A DNA stretch of 64,000 nt from Podospora comata (taxonomy: Eukaryota; Ascomycota; Sordariomycetes; Sordariales; Podosporaceae): assembly GCA_017354895.1 (NCBI GenBank), contig CP071493.1:868001-932000 (forward strand). The letters run 5' to 3'. Position numbers and translations under genes: made by a program. Positions 12,212-24,742 of the stretch are shown in pieces. Numbering within the stretch: position 1 is the first letter of the stretch; every line of letters begins with the position of its first letter. The notes under the pieces were generated by a model that saw only the letters and a program-made list of their open reading frames with translations, did no database searches and was not told the origin of the DNA.

Positions 12212-13204
12212 TGGGGGCAGCCCCCTCGTTGGTCATACCGAGGACGGGGAGATTGGGATCCCGGTTACAAAACCAGGTCGCGGCCAGGTGTGTGTCGGCC
12301 GAAGAGGATTTCGCTTGTGGCTGCGTCGCATAAACATCACTTTGTTCAGAAGAACCTCGGATTCAATACCCCTGAATCGAGCGAAGCCGCCTTTTCATCA
12401 ACTCAGCACTCGAGGCGCCGTCAGTCTCTACCGCAGAACCAACCCACAATTTGCGCAAATCTACCACCCTACCTGCTACTACCATTTATTCAACTACATA
12501 ATTCCTCGTTGTTTGTCAGATACCCTTTGTTTTACGGCTTTTTTTATTTTTAATTTCACCATCTTAGAAAACCTTGATGAACTGCCTACTTTTTACTTCT
12601 TTGCCTATGTGTATTTCCATTGCAAGGCGCTCTGGGTCAGACACTTTGAGCACGGCGGGGTTTGGGAAGGAGGCTGAAATGAGTGATGTGAAATTTTAGT
12701 TTTGCGACAAGAACAAAGATAAACCTGTAAAATTGAGTAATAAGCCAGTGTGAGTGAACTTTTTTGTGTCGGAGTATTCAACTGTCGGTATTGATATCTG
12801 AAAGGATGTGACAAAATCTTCAAGTGCTGGGCGGAAATTGTCTGGTGGTAGAGTCAGGGATGGAATGCGTTATGCGTCGGCTATGAACCGATACCGTTGT
12901 TGTCCATATCTGGTATCTATCAACAGTTAAGCCACAATGATTATGGTGTAAAAGGTGAGCGTGGTATATATATAATTATCGTATCTATCATTACGCATAT
13001 ATGCATCGAATAAAGCCCTTATTTCTCTTCCCCCTGGGGTATCGGAATAAACCCATATAAACGCCCTGAAAAAACCATATTCAACAGAGAAGCGAAAGTT
13101 ATGTTTGTTGTCCCTTTTTTTACATGTGCCCATTCGTTCCCTTACAAAAAATGGTACAAAAACACAAGTGAACGAAATCTAGTTATCCGCGCGAAAACGA
13201 CGTT
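12212..13204. other. convergent 3' flanks, AT-rich, no gene seen
   Basis: Almost 1 kb separates the stop of the DUF7624-like gene from the stop of the minus-strand membrane-protein gene. The stretch is clearly AT-richer than its surroundings, with runs such as TATATATATAATTATC around 12965 and TTTTTTATTTTTAATTT near 12540, as expected for terminators and polyadenylation regions. No open frame here looks like protein. Confidence 0.5.
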
Positions 13205-14396
13205 TTAAGCAGTGAAGACAACAGCAGCAACAGTAGCAACGACTGGCCACCACCCAGCATTCTCCAAAAGAACACGCAGGCCATCACCAGCAGCAGAGCC
13301 AGGAGCGTCGGTGCCGCCGGAAGCAGTGGTGCCATCCGGAAGTGTACCGTTGATCAGAATCGTGCTGGTTCCGTTGACATTGGCGACGTCAATCACAGAC
13401 TTGTCGAGGGCCGCATAGCTTCCGTTGCCGATCAAGTCCTTCATGTACTGCTCGTCGTCATTGTCGTCACAGCCGCAGACGCTGTCCTCGGCGCAGGCGC
13501 AAATCACAGGCTTGGTCTCTCTCCGGTCGGTGGTGACGTTGTAGAAAGTGTAGCCCTCGGGACGGCGGTACAAGTAAGCGCTGGTCAGCCAGAGGCCAGG
13601 CCAGAAGGCGAGGAAAGCAGCTCCAAAGAAGAGGGGGGCAACGCCGCGGGTGGGCGAACGTCCACCAGCCCTATAAGGCACTGCGGCACCACCGCCGTAG
13701 TATCTGCCACCGCCATATGCGGGTGCTGGGCCGGTTCCGGTTGAGGTCCGGCCGCCCGAGTTGAAGCCAGGAGAGCCTCTTGTCCTATTTTGTGGTGTGT
13801 TAGTCGAGCCGAAGGAATCCAAGAATGAGAGACGCTACAATGATGAGGAACCCCAGTAGTAGACAGAGGACTTCGGTACGGAAATGTCACCCTATCCGAT
13901 CCCGACGTCGACGACGAAGATCCAGCTCCCCAGGTCCAGGTTGGCCAAGACCAGACATTTGACCAGGAGGCTTGCGTCGACGAAGGAGTAGATTTCGCGG
14001 ATGAAGGTTTCCTGATTCTGGATCTTCACCCAAAACCGAGCCCAACACTATCAGGCCATTCATTCACGGTAGGTTAAGAAAAATACCAAAACAACATCTA
14101 ACTTACCCAGAACTGCTGCCACCGCCGGTAGAGCCCGAGCCCGAGGTACCAGAAGAACCGCCGCCCGAAGACCCTGACGATCCCGATGACCCGCCACCGC
14201 CGCCACCGCCGCCGCGACCACCTCCACCGCCTCCGCCTCTCCGCTTCCAGAGTTCGCTATCATCATGAGAATGCGTGTCGCGCTCGCTGTGTCGTACTGG
14301 CTCATGCTGTGCAATCTCCCCAATTGGTGGTGACACAAGACCGTGTACTGTCGCGTCGGCGACGAGGAGCGCCGACAAAAACGTGGAAACCTTCAT
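13205..14396 (-). CDS. secreted/membrane Gly-Ser-rich protein (DUF7732-like)
   Basis: My model has three exons, 14396-14107, 14017-13880 and 13784-13205, for about 335 residues. A signal peptide (MKVSTFLSALLVADATVHG) is followed by a poly-Gly and Ser/Gly tract, then a Ser/Thr/Trp-rich link. The conserved region runs from GGRYYGGGAAVPYRAGGRSP through a hydrophobic segment (PLFFGAAFLAFWPGLWL), a Cys-rich motif (CACAEDSVCGCDDND) and NGTSTILINGTLPDGTTASGG. The C-terminus is hydrophobic (WWPVVATVAAVVFTA), so a GPI anchor or tail anchor is likely. The fold resembles DUF7732 proteins of Sordariomycetes, of unknown function. Exons 1 and 3 are secure. Exon 2 is chosen for phase and composition, and its GTACCG donor is weak. 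Confidence 0.75.
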
Positions 14397-15624
14397 AGTA
14401 GGTGTGTGTGATGCGTGCGTGTGGGTGAATTGACGTGTAGCTAGTAAAGTAGTTTTTCCAAATGCGAATGAGATTGCAAGGCGACCTCTAACTTGCAGGT
14501 GTCAAGTCTACTTGCAGATATGGCTGACATAGATGACGAGCTTTTTTAAATGTTGGTTAACTGCGCAACGTGACGTGCAGGCCTGATACCTTATATGTTC
14601 CCTGGAGAACGTTTCACAGAGCATGACATGACAGAGCCACAAAAAGCAGGCGGCGCGGGTTTTGGCTGCAGGTGCTCTCTTTTGCGTGTGCCAAGACAAT
14701 GTGTGGCGGAGGGTCCTGTTCATGGGGCCCCATGATGCTTGTTCCTGCTCGTTGGAACCTATCAACCAATCAGGAGTGTCCCTAGGCCTTGTTGCCGACC
14801 AAGAGCCTTCGAGCTGACAAGGCGCTTTTTTGGTGAATTCCAAAGATAAGATGAGATTCTTCGCTTTGGGATAGCAAGAAGTGTGGCTTGCCGCACGACG
14901 CCACAAAGACTTATAGTACAAGCCATGTCATCTGCCGGGCTCTTGAAAGCGAATTTGCGCCCATTTGCTCTTTGAATCCAACCAAGAGAGATGAAGTGGC
15001 TGACCGGGTCACTGTTGAAAGGGGCAAAAGGGTGTGTCCAACTCGGATTCGGGTTCAAAGTTGTCGTCGGCATTCCGCTGGAGAATCGAGGGATCATGTT
15101 CAACAGCGCTATGACGTCCGAGACTCCCCCTGTAATTTTGCTGGGTATCAATTTTCTAGCACCACGTGCGGGGAAATAGTGGTGCAGAGCACTTGTGAGC
15201 CAGAACCAGCACAGAATGCTGGGTGGCTGAGTGCATGCAGAGGGGTACCATTCTTCGCTCACCGATTACACATTGCTACGCTGGTCGCTCACTATTTGCT
15301 TGTAAGCGGGTCAATAGGAGTGAGGTCATGAGAGAAACCAACCGAGTGGTTCATAGGTGCTCCAATTCACAAGTTTGCCAATAAGAACAGCGGAATATCT
15401 GATTGGTAGGCGCATTCCGATCCGCTTCATACCTTCCTCTGCCTTGCCAACTGCCTTGCCCCTTGGACCCTGAAATTCCTCTCATCAGCGATCCCAATCA
15501 CTGACATCTCTCCTCGACATCGGATGTTAGGTGTTTCAAGCATCGCTGACCACCGCACTATCTAATCGGCTCCCTCTTTCATCGACTTTGAATACTATCT
15601 CATCCGAGGCTGTCTCGATCCAAC
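14397..15624. promoter_or_regulatory. divergent upstream region, no gene seen
   Basis: This 1.2-kb interval separates the start codons of the DUF7732-like gene (-) and the ANCHR-like gene (+), so both promoters lie in it. Overlapping open frames of 137-166 codons occur on both strands around 14500-15330 but lack any family likeness or splice logic. I see no clear TATA element. Confidence 0.4.
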
Positions 15625-16906
15625 ATGTCATCCCCTCGCCCCAATGACAAATCACTACTGGACCGTCTCAACGCTCTCAAAACGTCAAGTGTTACACTTG
15701 ATCACACCCCGAAGTAATGAGTTGTGCACACTCTCTCCAACCCCGTAGAACACATGTGCTAAAATGTGACATGCTGAAAGCACCGCTTCCTTTCCCACCA
15801 CTGTGCCGCCCCAGAACCAGCCACTATCCAGAGAAGATGCCCTCGCTGAGCGCCTCCGACAGCTCCGGCAGGGTAATACCGGGCCTAATATGTCCCGTCC
15901 TGAGGACCAGAGTCGTAAAGACGGCCCTGTATTAGGCTCTTCGGGCAATGCTAGTGGGGACAAACCACCTACACCGTTGGAGCAAGCACATTCGGCACAG
16001 CCCCCGGCCACACCACGGATCAGCAGCGACCGAGACCCGAAAGAGCAGCTCGTAAAGAGTCTGCCGTCTACACCTTCTTCACTGCCTTCGCGCACAGCAA
16101 TTCCCAATTCGGAAAATGCTGGCATATCTTGGGTAAAACCCTCTTACTTTGTCGGAGGAGGACCCGAAGATGTCGATGATGATGCTGTTCAGGCTCTGTT
16201 AGAAGATCTCGGTGGGGGGGAGGACTTCAACCTCACCGACGGCCCCCTTGAGACGGGTACTGATACGAAAACCGAAGACCAGAGAGTCTCCGAATTGTTG
16301 GATGAGCTCGCAAAGGCGGTGCCGCCGAGCTCTGGCAACAAGAAAGATGATGATGATGAAGAAGACGACAACTCTGACGGCGAGCAAATGACCGCCGCCG
16401 TTGATAAGATACTGTCTCAAACCCAAGATGAACTAACCCTCTCACCCAACCCAACGGAACCGGAAGACAGCGGGAACACCCAACCCAACAACACCGACAA
16501 CACCCTCAACCTCCCAACCGTCCCCACAGCCCTCCAAGACCCAGCCCCGGACCCCTTTGAAGATGAAATCTCTTCGCGCCTTGCCGCCCTCAGAGGAATA
16601 GGACCAGTAGACCCCTTCGGTCTACCCGCCGCCCCGACTTTCTCACCGGAGGAGCGGGAGCGGTCAACTCCCACCAAGAAACCGCCCCTGGGTGGCAGGG
16701 AGGAAAAGTACAGCGACGAAGACGCCAAGACTTGGTGTGTGGTTTGTCTTGATGACGGGACGATCAAGTGTGTAGGGTGTGATGGTGATTTGTACTGTGA
16801 TCGGTGCTGGAGGGAGATGCATGTGGGACCGAGGGCGGGATATGACGAGAGGGGGCATCAGTGGGTGAAGTGGAAGAAGGGGGGGAGGGGAGGGGGGGTT
16901 GAGTAA
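15625..16906 (+). CDS. ANCHR/ZFYVE19-like zinc-binding protein
   Basis: Two exons, 15625-15713 and 15781-16906, give 404 residues. The 67-nt intron (GTAATG...GAAAG) lies in the codon of N30, joining LDHTPN to TASFPTTVPPQNQPLSRED. Features in order are a short helix DKSLLDRLNALKTSS, a SREDALAERLRQLRQ helix, a long acidic Ser/Pro-rich disordered region (DDDDEEDDNSDGEQM near residue 196) and a C-terminal zinc-binding module. The module shows CVVC, CVGC, CDRC and the closing histidines of REMH and RGHQW, the B-box-like end seen in abscission checkpoint regulator ANCHR (ZFYVE19) and its fungal relatives. In animals ANCHR delays abscission through VPS4 and ESCRT-III. For the fungal protein this role is only inferred. 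No FYVE-type N-terminal finger is present. Confidence 0.82.
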
Positions 16907-17254
16907 GTTGGTATTAGGGTTAGATGGTTGTTTGATACAGCGGGTTTAGAACTTGTGTTTTGTGTTTGATAAGAGTTTCAATTAGACAACACACATAGCA
17001 TCTCACACAGCAAATCTCACATGAAGTGACTTCTTTCAGTTACTGTTCCTACTGTTACTAGTTGCACCGTCTGAAATGTGAGGTATCGGAACGTTTTCAA
17101 TGTCCACCAACTAAACATGAAAGGAAATTACCGTTGAAAGGGCCGGCCATAATAGCTAGGTGGCTCGAGATGAGAGAGAGGAAAGAGTGCAAAAATGAAA
17201 TAGAAGGACCTAACAAATATGTTGACACTGAGAACCAAATGTCCATATTCAGTT
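16907..17254. other. 3' flank of the ANCHR-like gene
   Basis: This stretch of about 350 bp runs up to the 3' end of the tRNA. I see nothing coding here; it carries the terminator of the plus-strand gene and the downstream flank of the minus-strand tRNA. Confidence 0.5.
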
Positions 17255-17325
17255 GCGGCCATCGGGAATCGAACCCGACTCTAATGCTTGGAAGGCATTA
17301 ATGCTAACCACTACACCATAGCCGC
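17255..17325 (-). tRNA. tRNA-Gly (anticodon UCC)
   Basis: Read on the minus strand this 71-nt sequence folds as a tRNA. The acceptor stem is GCGGCTA paired with TGGCCGC, and the A box is TGGTGTAGTGGTTAGCAT. The anticodon loop CTTCCAA has anticodon TCC, and the T arm with B box is GGGTTCGATTCCC. No intron is present and CCA is not encoded, as usual in eukaryotes. UCC decodes GGA and GGG. It lies alone between two protein genes; a T-rich Pol III stop is not obvious immediately downstream. Confidence 0.95.
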
Positions 17326-17946
17326 TGGTGACTTGTTGCAGTACCTCCATCGGTGTTGGGCATCGTGAGCTGCTCATTACATCTTGCCCGTCTCTGTAGA
17401 AGGCTCGGGACATACCTGTGAGGCCTCCGAAAGAGCCAACTCACAAGCCTTGAAATATGGTCGATATACTTCTAAACATGGACGACTTACCCCGGAAGGT
17501 GATAGTCGATAAACCGCATTACTTGGGAGGCATTGCAGCAAATACATACCTTACCTTGTGACACAAAACATAATACCCAACTCAAGACCACGATAGGTGA
17601 GCGAAAAAAATCGAATTGCTCAAAATGCCAGGTTACACAAGAATAAACATTAGAAAACCCGAGCGCTTCTGCCCATCACACACCAATCCAGCCTTGGAGG
17701 TTTTATGTTACCCCCCAGAACTTCGCCCTTGCATGGAAAAGTAGTAAAATGCCCAATTATATCCTATGAAACTCCGCCATCCCGCCCGCCATACCTGATC
17801 CCATAGAATCCCACCCAACCCTGAGAAAACTGAAAAACGCAAACCAAGAAAAAGTGACAGTTCTTTTAGCATCACAATCTGCCCTGTCATCGAAAATAAC
17901 ACAAGTCAAGAAAGTACAACCCAACACCATCAACTAGGCAACCCCC
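17326..17946. other. tRNA upstream region and 3' flank of the LMBD1-like gene
   Basis: The interval holds the 5' flank of the minus-strand tRNA and the 3' untranslated region of the membrane-protein gene. No open frame of note and no repeat was found. Confidence 0.5.
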
Positions 17947-19737
17947 TCAACCCCTCCCATTCGACCCCTCCCCACCCCCAGTCCCATACCCATTCCTGTT
18001 CTTCGTCCTTCCAGTGATATCCCCCCAAGTAGCACCAAACCTCCTCCCCGTGCTGGCCAACAGGCCCTCCTCCTCATCCACCTCGGCCTCCTCATCCAAC
18101 TCGCTCAAGTTCAACCTCGGCGTCCTGAACAAACTCGTCACAAACACCACCATAAACACGCCCAAAAAGGCAAACTGCGCCCAGAAGTCAATCGCCCCAA
18201 ACACGGGCCAGTTGATCGTCACTCTGTTGAGGAAGGTGCTCATCACCGTGGGCGTGCAGACATCTTTCGCTGCTGGCTCGGAAAAGACTTCTGAGCAAGG
18301 CCTGACCATGTCCCTGTGTTCACGGCAGTCGGGTTGTTCTCCTGGGTGGCGAGGTGCGTTGACACAAAAGGTTTGCGTGCCGTAGATGGCGTACTGAGGG
18401 GCGACAATCATGGCAATAGCATAATTGATAGCCAGGATAATCAACGCGAGCATCACTGTTGCAATGAGTAGTGCTTGGGGTGATGTTCTTCCCTTTTTGA
18501 TTTGGAAGACTCTCACCCACAAGAACCTGATGCCAATGGTGGCGATACCAGTGATTGAGCTGCCAAAGAAAAACAAAACCAACAGAGCCATCAGGATGTA
18601 GTCAACGGGGAAAGCCTTGGCAGACTGGACAAAGATCCAGTTGACCGGCTGGAAGACGTTGATGTGACCGAGGATGTAGCCGCAGTGTTCTTTGCAGATA
18701 GAGTTGGCCGCCTTGTCGATGCCAGTGATGAGCATGGAGGCCCAGACCAAGATCGAGAGCAGCAGTAGCAAGATACCGCCCAGGAGCTTGAGAGGACGGA
18801 AGACAGCTTGAATCTTGGTCCAGGCGCGGAAGACACTACTTCGGCCGTCACCACGGGTTTCGGCCGCAAGTCTTTCCCTTCTCACGAGAGTGCGCTCCTC
18901 ACGTAGCAAGGCGTCCAGTTCCCTCCTGTCCTTCTGAGACATGCCATCCGGACGGCCAGCATTGCGCATTTCGATTTGTCTCTGGAGCTCTCGGTTACGT
19001 TCCAAGTCGGTCGCGATCGTCGCGGAAAGCTGAGGAGCGGAGATGGACGGGGCAGACTTGATAAGAGAGACCGGAAGAAGAGCCAGTCCAGCACCGGTAT
19101 AGAGAGTGTAGAGAAACGTGCCCAACGTGATGAGCAGGCCGACCCCGAATGTCAAAGCCTTCTCTCCCTTGTTGGCAGCGAGCAGACGCTTGAAGTAGTC
19201 CAGATCAAGGTGCTTGCCGTTCCCACTACCCGCAGCAGGGACGAAGAAACCGAGGAGGAACAGAATCAAGACCAAAAACACGAATCCAAGCGTATACTTC
19301 GCCGCCTTCCAGAACCGGGCGCCAGCACCACTGGTTCCCTCCTCCTCTTCAACCTCATCATATTCCTCGTACCAGAAATAGGCGAATGGGATGACGATCA
19401 GACATAGCAACGCATCGAAGCTGTAGAGGGTGTAGTAAACGACCTTCAAGGTCAAGAGTATTCCATCGATTCTCTCGGGCGTTGCCCAGTCCTTTTTAGC
19501 ACCGAGGTGTGCTGAGGCTGTGGAGGAGACAAGGGCAATGTCAACGGGCAGGAGGAAGACGGTTGCTAGAAGCGAGGTGAGACTGACAATCGCGACGATG
19601 CTCACAGTAACAGATCGCTCATGCGGGGATTGCCAGGTGAATGTTGTGATAATGGCGACGAGGAGCACCAAGGCGACCGCGACGGCGTAGGCCACCCAAA
19701 TAAGACTGGTTTGGAGCAAGCCAGCTGATGCCAACAT
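17947..19737 (-). CDS. LMBD1-family membrane protein (probable lysosomal/vacuolar cobalamin transporter)
   Basis: A single exon of 596 residues. The N-terminus is hydrophobic ([20 protein letters not shown]) and further membrane segments can be seen: [20 protein letters not shown], the segment ending [41 protein letters not shown], the [20 protein letters not shown] helix, [34 protein letters not shown] and the helix around [12 protein letters not shown]. That makes about nine helices. A charged cytosolic loop lies between ([15 protein letters not shown] to [13 protein letters not shown]). This layout and length match the LMBD1-type proteins annotated in fungi as lysosomal cobalamin transporters. 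Most fungi do not use B12, so the substrate name is by homology only. The gene is divergent with CFT1. Confidence 0.9.
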   Translation of the reverse strand: MLASAGLLQTSLIWVAYAVAVALVLLVAIITTFTWQSPHERSVTVSIVAIVSLTSLLATVFLLPVDIALVSSTASAHLGAKKDWATPERIDGILLTLKVVYYTLYSFDALLCLIVIPFAYFWYEEYDEVEEEEGTSGAGARFWKAAKYTLGFVFLVLILFLLGFFVPAAGSGNGKHLDLDYFKRLLAANKGEKALTFGVGLLITLGTFLYTLYTGAGLALLPVSLIKSAPSISAPQLSATIATDLERNRELQRQIEMRNAGRPDGMSQKDRRELDALLREERTLVRRERLAAETRGDGRSSVFRAWTKIQAVFRPLKLLGGILLLLLSILVWASMLITGIDKAANSICKEHCGYILGHINVFQPVNWIFVQSAKAFPVDYILMALLVLFFFGSSITGIATIGIRFLWVRVFQIKKGRTSPQALLIATVMLALIILAINYAIAMIVAPQYAIYGTQTFCVNAPRHPGEQPDCREHRDMVRPCSEVFSEPAAKDVCTPTVMSTFLNRVTINWPVFGAIDFWAQFAFLGVFMVVFVTSLFRTPRLNLSELDEEAEVDEEEGLLASTGRRFGATWGDITGRTKNRNGYGTGGGEGSNGRG

Positions 19738-20254
19738 GTTGGCGGCTTGCGGATTGGAGATGTCCAGATATGCGTGGTTCTTTTTGAAGAATGGTAGAAG
19801 ACGATCAGTGTCTTAGATAATCTGTATCAATCAGTACACTGAAGTCGTCCCAGCGAAGCAGATGTGGTGTTTGAGAGGAACTGTTGCAAGGGGTAGGAAC
19901 GTGAAGTGTTCCACTCTGGGGGGCATTCAGTTCATCACTTAATCTGTGACGCAATGCCGCAGCGAAGGGAGCTCCTGTGGAACCTGCCAAGTCCTGCTAG
20001 CGACGCTGTGCCAAGACTTTTCCCACACGTTCAGCACGCAGTTCGGGGTTCTGGCGTTCTGGCCCATGAAATTTGTTTGGACCAATCAACACCACGCACG
20101 GGAGCTTCCTTCGAGCTTCGCGGCAGCCCTCGAGTTGCGGTTTGGCTCATCCTCTTCAAACCACCACCACCATATTCAAAGTCAACGATTGGTTTTGCGC
20201 ATCGTGTTTTCTTGTCTATTTACGGAATAGAGATATGTGCTTGGCTGCCACAGC
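19738..20254. promoter_or_regulatory. divergent promoter of the LMBD1-like gene and CFT1
   Basis: The two start codons are 517 bp apart. A CCAAT box lies at 20082-20086, in TTGGACCAATCAACACC, about 170 bp upstream of the CFT1 start; it fits binding by the fungal HAP/NF-Y complex. No TATA element stands out, as is common for housekeeping genes. Confidence 0.45.
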
Positions 20255-23200
20255 ATGCAGTGCTACACAGAGCTAACGCCGCCGACGGCTGTCACCCACT
20301 CCCTCACACTCCAACTAATTCCAGGCCAGGGCACGAACCTCGTGGTCGCAAAGTCGTCCCTTCTCCAGATATTCAGAACAAAGATCGTATCGACCGAGAT
20401 TGATGCTTCTCAGCAGGGCAGCGGTGCTAGGACACGAAACGCGGGCCGATACGAAAGCCGGTTAGCGAATGACGACGATGGGCTTGAGGCATCGTTTCTG
20501 GGAGGGGACAGTCTTGCGTTCAAGACGGATCGCACCAACAACACAAAGCTGGTGCTCGTTTCAGAGATTTCACTGTCGGGAACCATCACGGGGCTAGCAA
20601 AGATAAAGTCGCAAAACCTGAGGTCAGGCGGTGATGCACTGCTCGTGGCCTTCAAAGACGCGAGGCTCAGTCTGGTAGAGTGGGACGCCGAACGCCATGA
20701 TCTGTCGACCGTGTCTATCCACTATTACGAACAAGACGAGCTGCAGGGAAGCCCATGGGCGCCACCTCTATCCAACTTCACCAATTTTCTCGCGGCAGAC
20801 CCGGGGAGTAGATGCGCGGCGCTCAAGTTTGGCGGCATGAATTTGGCCATCCTGCCCTTCAAGCAGGCGGATGAGGACATTGATATGGATGATGACTGGG
20901 ACGAGGATCTGGATGGCCCTCGACCTGTCAAGCAAGAAGCTGCCGTTGTAAATGGAGGTAGCAGCATAAAAGAGACACCCTATTCACCATCATTTGTCCT
21001 CCGACTCTCCAATCTTGATCCAAGTCTCCTCCATCCTGTGCATCTGGCCTTCCTGCATGAGTACCGAGAGCCCACCTTTGGCATTCTCGCCTCGACTGTC
21101 AACGCCTCCAACTCCCTTGGCCGGAAAGATCACTTGGCATACATGGTCTTTACCCTAGATCTGCAGCAGCGGGCCTCGACAACCATCCTGTCAGTCCCTG
21201 GTCTCCCGCAGGATCTTTTCCGCGTTCAGCCTTTGCCGGCCCCCGTCGGCGGTGCTTTACTCGTGGGAGCGAATGAGCTGATCCACATCGACCAGTCGGG
21301 CAAGCCGAACGGTGTAGCTGTCAACCCCCTCACAAAACAATGCACCTCCTTTGGCCTGTCTGACCAGTCCGACCTGAACCTTCGGCTCGAGGAATGTACC
21401 ATCGACGTCTTGTCAGCCGAGGAGCTTCTTGTCATCCTGAGCGATGGCCGTATGGCGTTGGTTACCTTCAGGATAGACGGTCGTACAGTGTCTGGTCTTG
21501 ACGTCAAGCTACTCCCTTCAGAAACAGGCGGTTCTCTCATCCCAGGCCGCGTATCAACACTCTCAAGGATAGGCAAGAGTGTCATGTTTGCCGGTAGCGA
21601 GGAGGGTGACTCTCTCGTTTTTGGCTGGACAAAGAAGCAGAGTCAATCAGGAAGAAAGAAGTCACGGCTTCAAGATGTAGGCCTGGACATCGATATGGCG
21701 GATGAGGAGGATCTTGACGAGGACGAGGACGAAGATGACCTTTATGCCGAGGAACCAACACCCAAGCAACAGGCTGTCGCAGCTGCCAGCAATGTCAAGG
21801 AAGGTGACCTCACTTTTCGAATCCACGACCGGCTGCTGAGTATTGCGCCCATCCAGTCCATGACGTACGGTCAACCCGTGGATGCACCCGGCAGCGAGGA
21901 GGAGCAGAACTCGGCCGGCGTTCGCAGTGAACTCCAATTGGTATGCGGCGTAGGAAGGAATAAGTCTTCCGCAATGGCGATCATGAATCTTGCCATCCCA
22001 CCAAAGGTTATTGGACGCTTCGAGTTCCCTGAGGCGAGGGGATTCTGGACAGTGTGCGCAAAGAAGCCTGTGCCAAAGTCACTGCAAGGTGACAAGGGAC
22101 CCGGCGCGATTGGGAATGACTACGGTACCTCGGGCCAGTATGACAAGTTCATGATTGTCGCTAAGGTCGACCTGGACGGCTACGAGAAATCTGATGTCTA
22201 CGCCCTTACCGCGGCGGGCTTTGAAAGCCTCACTGGCACAGAATTTGACCCTGCTGCCGGCTTCACCATTGAAGCAGGCACTATGGGCAAAGACAACAGA
22301 ATCATTCAGGTTCTCAAATCGGAAGTCCGCTGCTACGACGGAGATCTCGGCCTCAGTCAGATAGTTCCGATGATGGACGAAGAAACGGGAGCTGAGCCTA
22401 GAGCTACCAGTGCGAGCATTGCTGACCCGTACTTGCTCATCATCCGCAACGATCAGAGTGTTTTTATTGCTTCGATTCACGACGATAACGAGTTGGAAGA
22501 AGTAGAAAAGGAGGACAAGACGTTGGCGACCACAAAATGGTTGACTGGATGCCTGTACACAGACACCAATGGTGTGTTTGGGGAAGAGTCGGGTGACAAG
22601 AAGGCTAAGCTGCCTGAGAGTATTCTCATGTTTCTTCTTAGCACCAGTGGTGCTCTTTATGTAAGCTCCCTTCTCGGTTGGGTCATGTGTACAATACTGA
22701 CTCCACGCAGATATACCGCCTCCCTGATCTGTGCAAGCCAGTATATGTAGCCGAAGGGCTCTCATACATTCCCACCGGGCTCTCGGCTGACTATGCCGCG
22801 CGAAAAGGCACAGTCAAGGAGACCGTGTCTGAAATACTGGTGGCTGATCTGGGTGATACTACCGCCAAGTTCCCGTATCTCATTGTATGTTGTTTGTCAA
22901 TGCTGTGGCAACGTGGTAGTCGCTAATCATGTCTCCTAGCTCCGTCACGCGAATGATGATTTGACGATGTATGAGCCTTACCGATATCAACTTGGCGCTG
23001 GACTGGAATTTCCAAAGACTTTGTTCTTCCAAAAGATCCCCAACTCGGTGCTGGCGAAAAGCCCAGCAGAGGAAACGGACGACGAGGAGGTCACACACCA
23101 AGCGAAGTGCCTAGCGCTGCGGAGGTGCAATAACATCGGCGGGTATAGCACCGTCTTCCTCCCCGGGCCGTCCCCCAGTTTCATCATCAAATCATCCAAA

Positions 23201-24742
23201 TCCATGCCCAAGGTATTGCCGCTACAAGGCGCAGCAGTCACAGCCATCAGCTCTTTTCACACTGAAGGATGCGAAAACGGGTTCATATATGCCGATTCCC
23301 ACAACATCGCAAGGGTATCGCAGCTCCCTAAGGACTGGAATTTCGCCGAGACTGGGCTAGCGGTGAAGAAGATACCCATTGGTGAGGACATCGTCGCCGT
23401 GGCATACCACCCTCCATCGCAGAGCTATGTTGTAGCCTGCAATACACCGGAGCCTTTTGAACTTCCAAGAGATGACGACTACCACAAGGAATGGGCCCGC
23501 GAAGTTCTGCCTTTCAAGCCGACACTGGAGAGGGGAACGCTGAAGCTCATCGGTCCCATTACATGGACTGTGGTTGACACCATCGTTATGGAACCCTGCG
23601 AGAATGTGCTCTGCGTGGAGACACTTAACCTGGAAGTTTCGGAAGCCACCAACGAGCGGAAACTTCTGATTGGTGTCGGTACCGCGATCACAAAGGGCGA
23701 GGATTTGCCTACCAGGGGGGCTGTTTATGTCTACAACGTGGCTGACGTTATCCCGGAGCCCGGGAAGCCAGAGACGGGCAAGAAGCTGAAGCTCATTGCG
23801 AAGGAAGATATTCCTCGCGGTGCCGTCACGGCGCTCTCTGAGATTGGTACTCAAGGTCTCATGCTTGTTGCTCAGGGACCGAAGTGCATGGTGCGTGGTC
23901 TCAAGGAAGATGGGACCTTGCTCCCGGTAGCATTCATGGACATGAACTGCTATGTCACCAGCGCAAAGGAGCTTCCTGGGACGGGGTTGTGCCTGATGGC
24001 TGATGCTTTCAAGGGGGTGTGGTTTACGGGGTACACCGAGGAGCCGTACAAGATGATGTTGTTTGGCAAGAGCAATACCCGATTGGAGGTATTGAATGCT
24101 GATTTCTTGCCGAACGGGAAGGAGTTGTCGATCGTGGCATGTGATGCGGAGGGACACATTCATATTCTTCAATTTGATCCAGAGCGCAAGTGATACCTCA
24201 AGCCATACATGACGCTTACTGTTTGCTAACTTTTATATGTAGACCCGAAATCTCTCCAGGGCCATCTGTTACTGCATAGGACGAGTTTCAGCACAGGCGC
24301 CCACCACGTCACCAAGTCGCTCCTCTTGCCCTCGACACTGTCACCAGACAACAAGGAAGATAACGAGGAAAATGGAGCCACATCACGTCCACACATTCTG
24401 CTGCTTGCCTCTCCGACTGGCGTGTTAGCGGCTCTCCGTCCACTGTCAGAGGCGGCATACCGGAGACTGTCGTCTCTGGCTGCTCAGTTGACGAATTCTT
24501 TGACCCACGCGGCAGGGCTGAATCCGAAGGGGTACAGAATGCCGTCTGCTACTTGTCCTCCTGCTGGAGTAGATGCTGGTATAGGGAGACACATTGTTGA
24601 CGGCACTATCCTAGCTCGCTTCTCGGAGTTGGGAAGGGCAAAGAGGGGAGAGGTTGCTGGCAGGGCTGGGTATACTGGACCTGATGAGATCAGGGGAGAA
24701 CTGGATGGTGTGCTCGGGTGGGCGGGGCTGGATTACTTTTAG
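20255..24742 (+). CDS. CFT1: CFT1/CPSF160, large subunit of the mRNA cleavage and polyadenylation factor
   Basis: Four exons, 20255-22660, 22711-22884, 22940-24185 and 24243-24742, code about 1441 residues, like other filamentous-fungal CFT1 proteins. The start MQCYTELTPPTAVTHSLTLQ is the conserved family N-terminus; an in-frame ATG six codons upstream is not favoured. The protein is built of three beta-propellers (MMS1_N-like region, then the C-terminal CPSF_A region) with acidic insertions such as DEEDLDEDEDEDD. CFT1 acts in the nucleus as scaffold of the polymerase module of CPF/CPSF, holding the AAUAAA-reading subunits. Introns 1 and 2 are ordinary. The last intron (24186-24242) can only be joined in frame with a GC donor (GCAAGT), giving DPEHPKSLQGHLLLH, the known family sequence. 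The protein ends GVLGWAGLDYF. Confidence 0.95.

Noticed and set aside
14508-15331. Overlapping frames of 137-166 codons on both strands
   Set aside because: They overlap each other in a divergent promoter region and have no family features.
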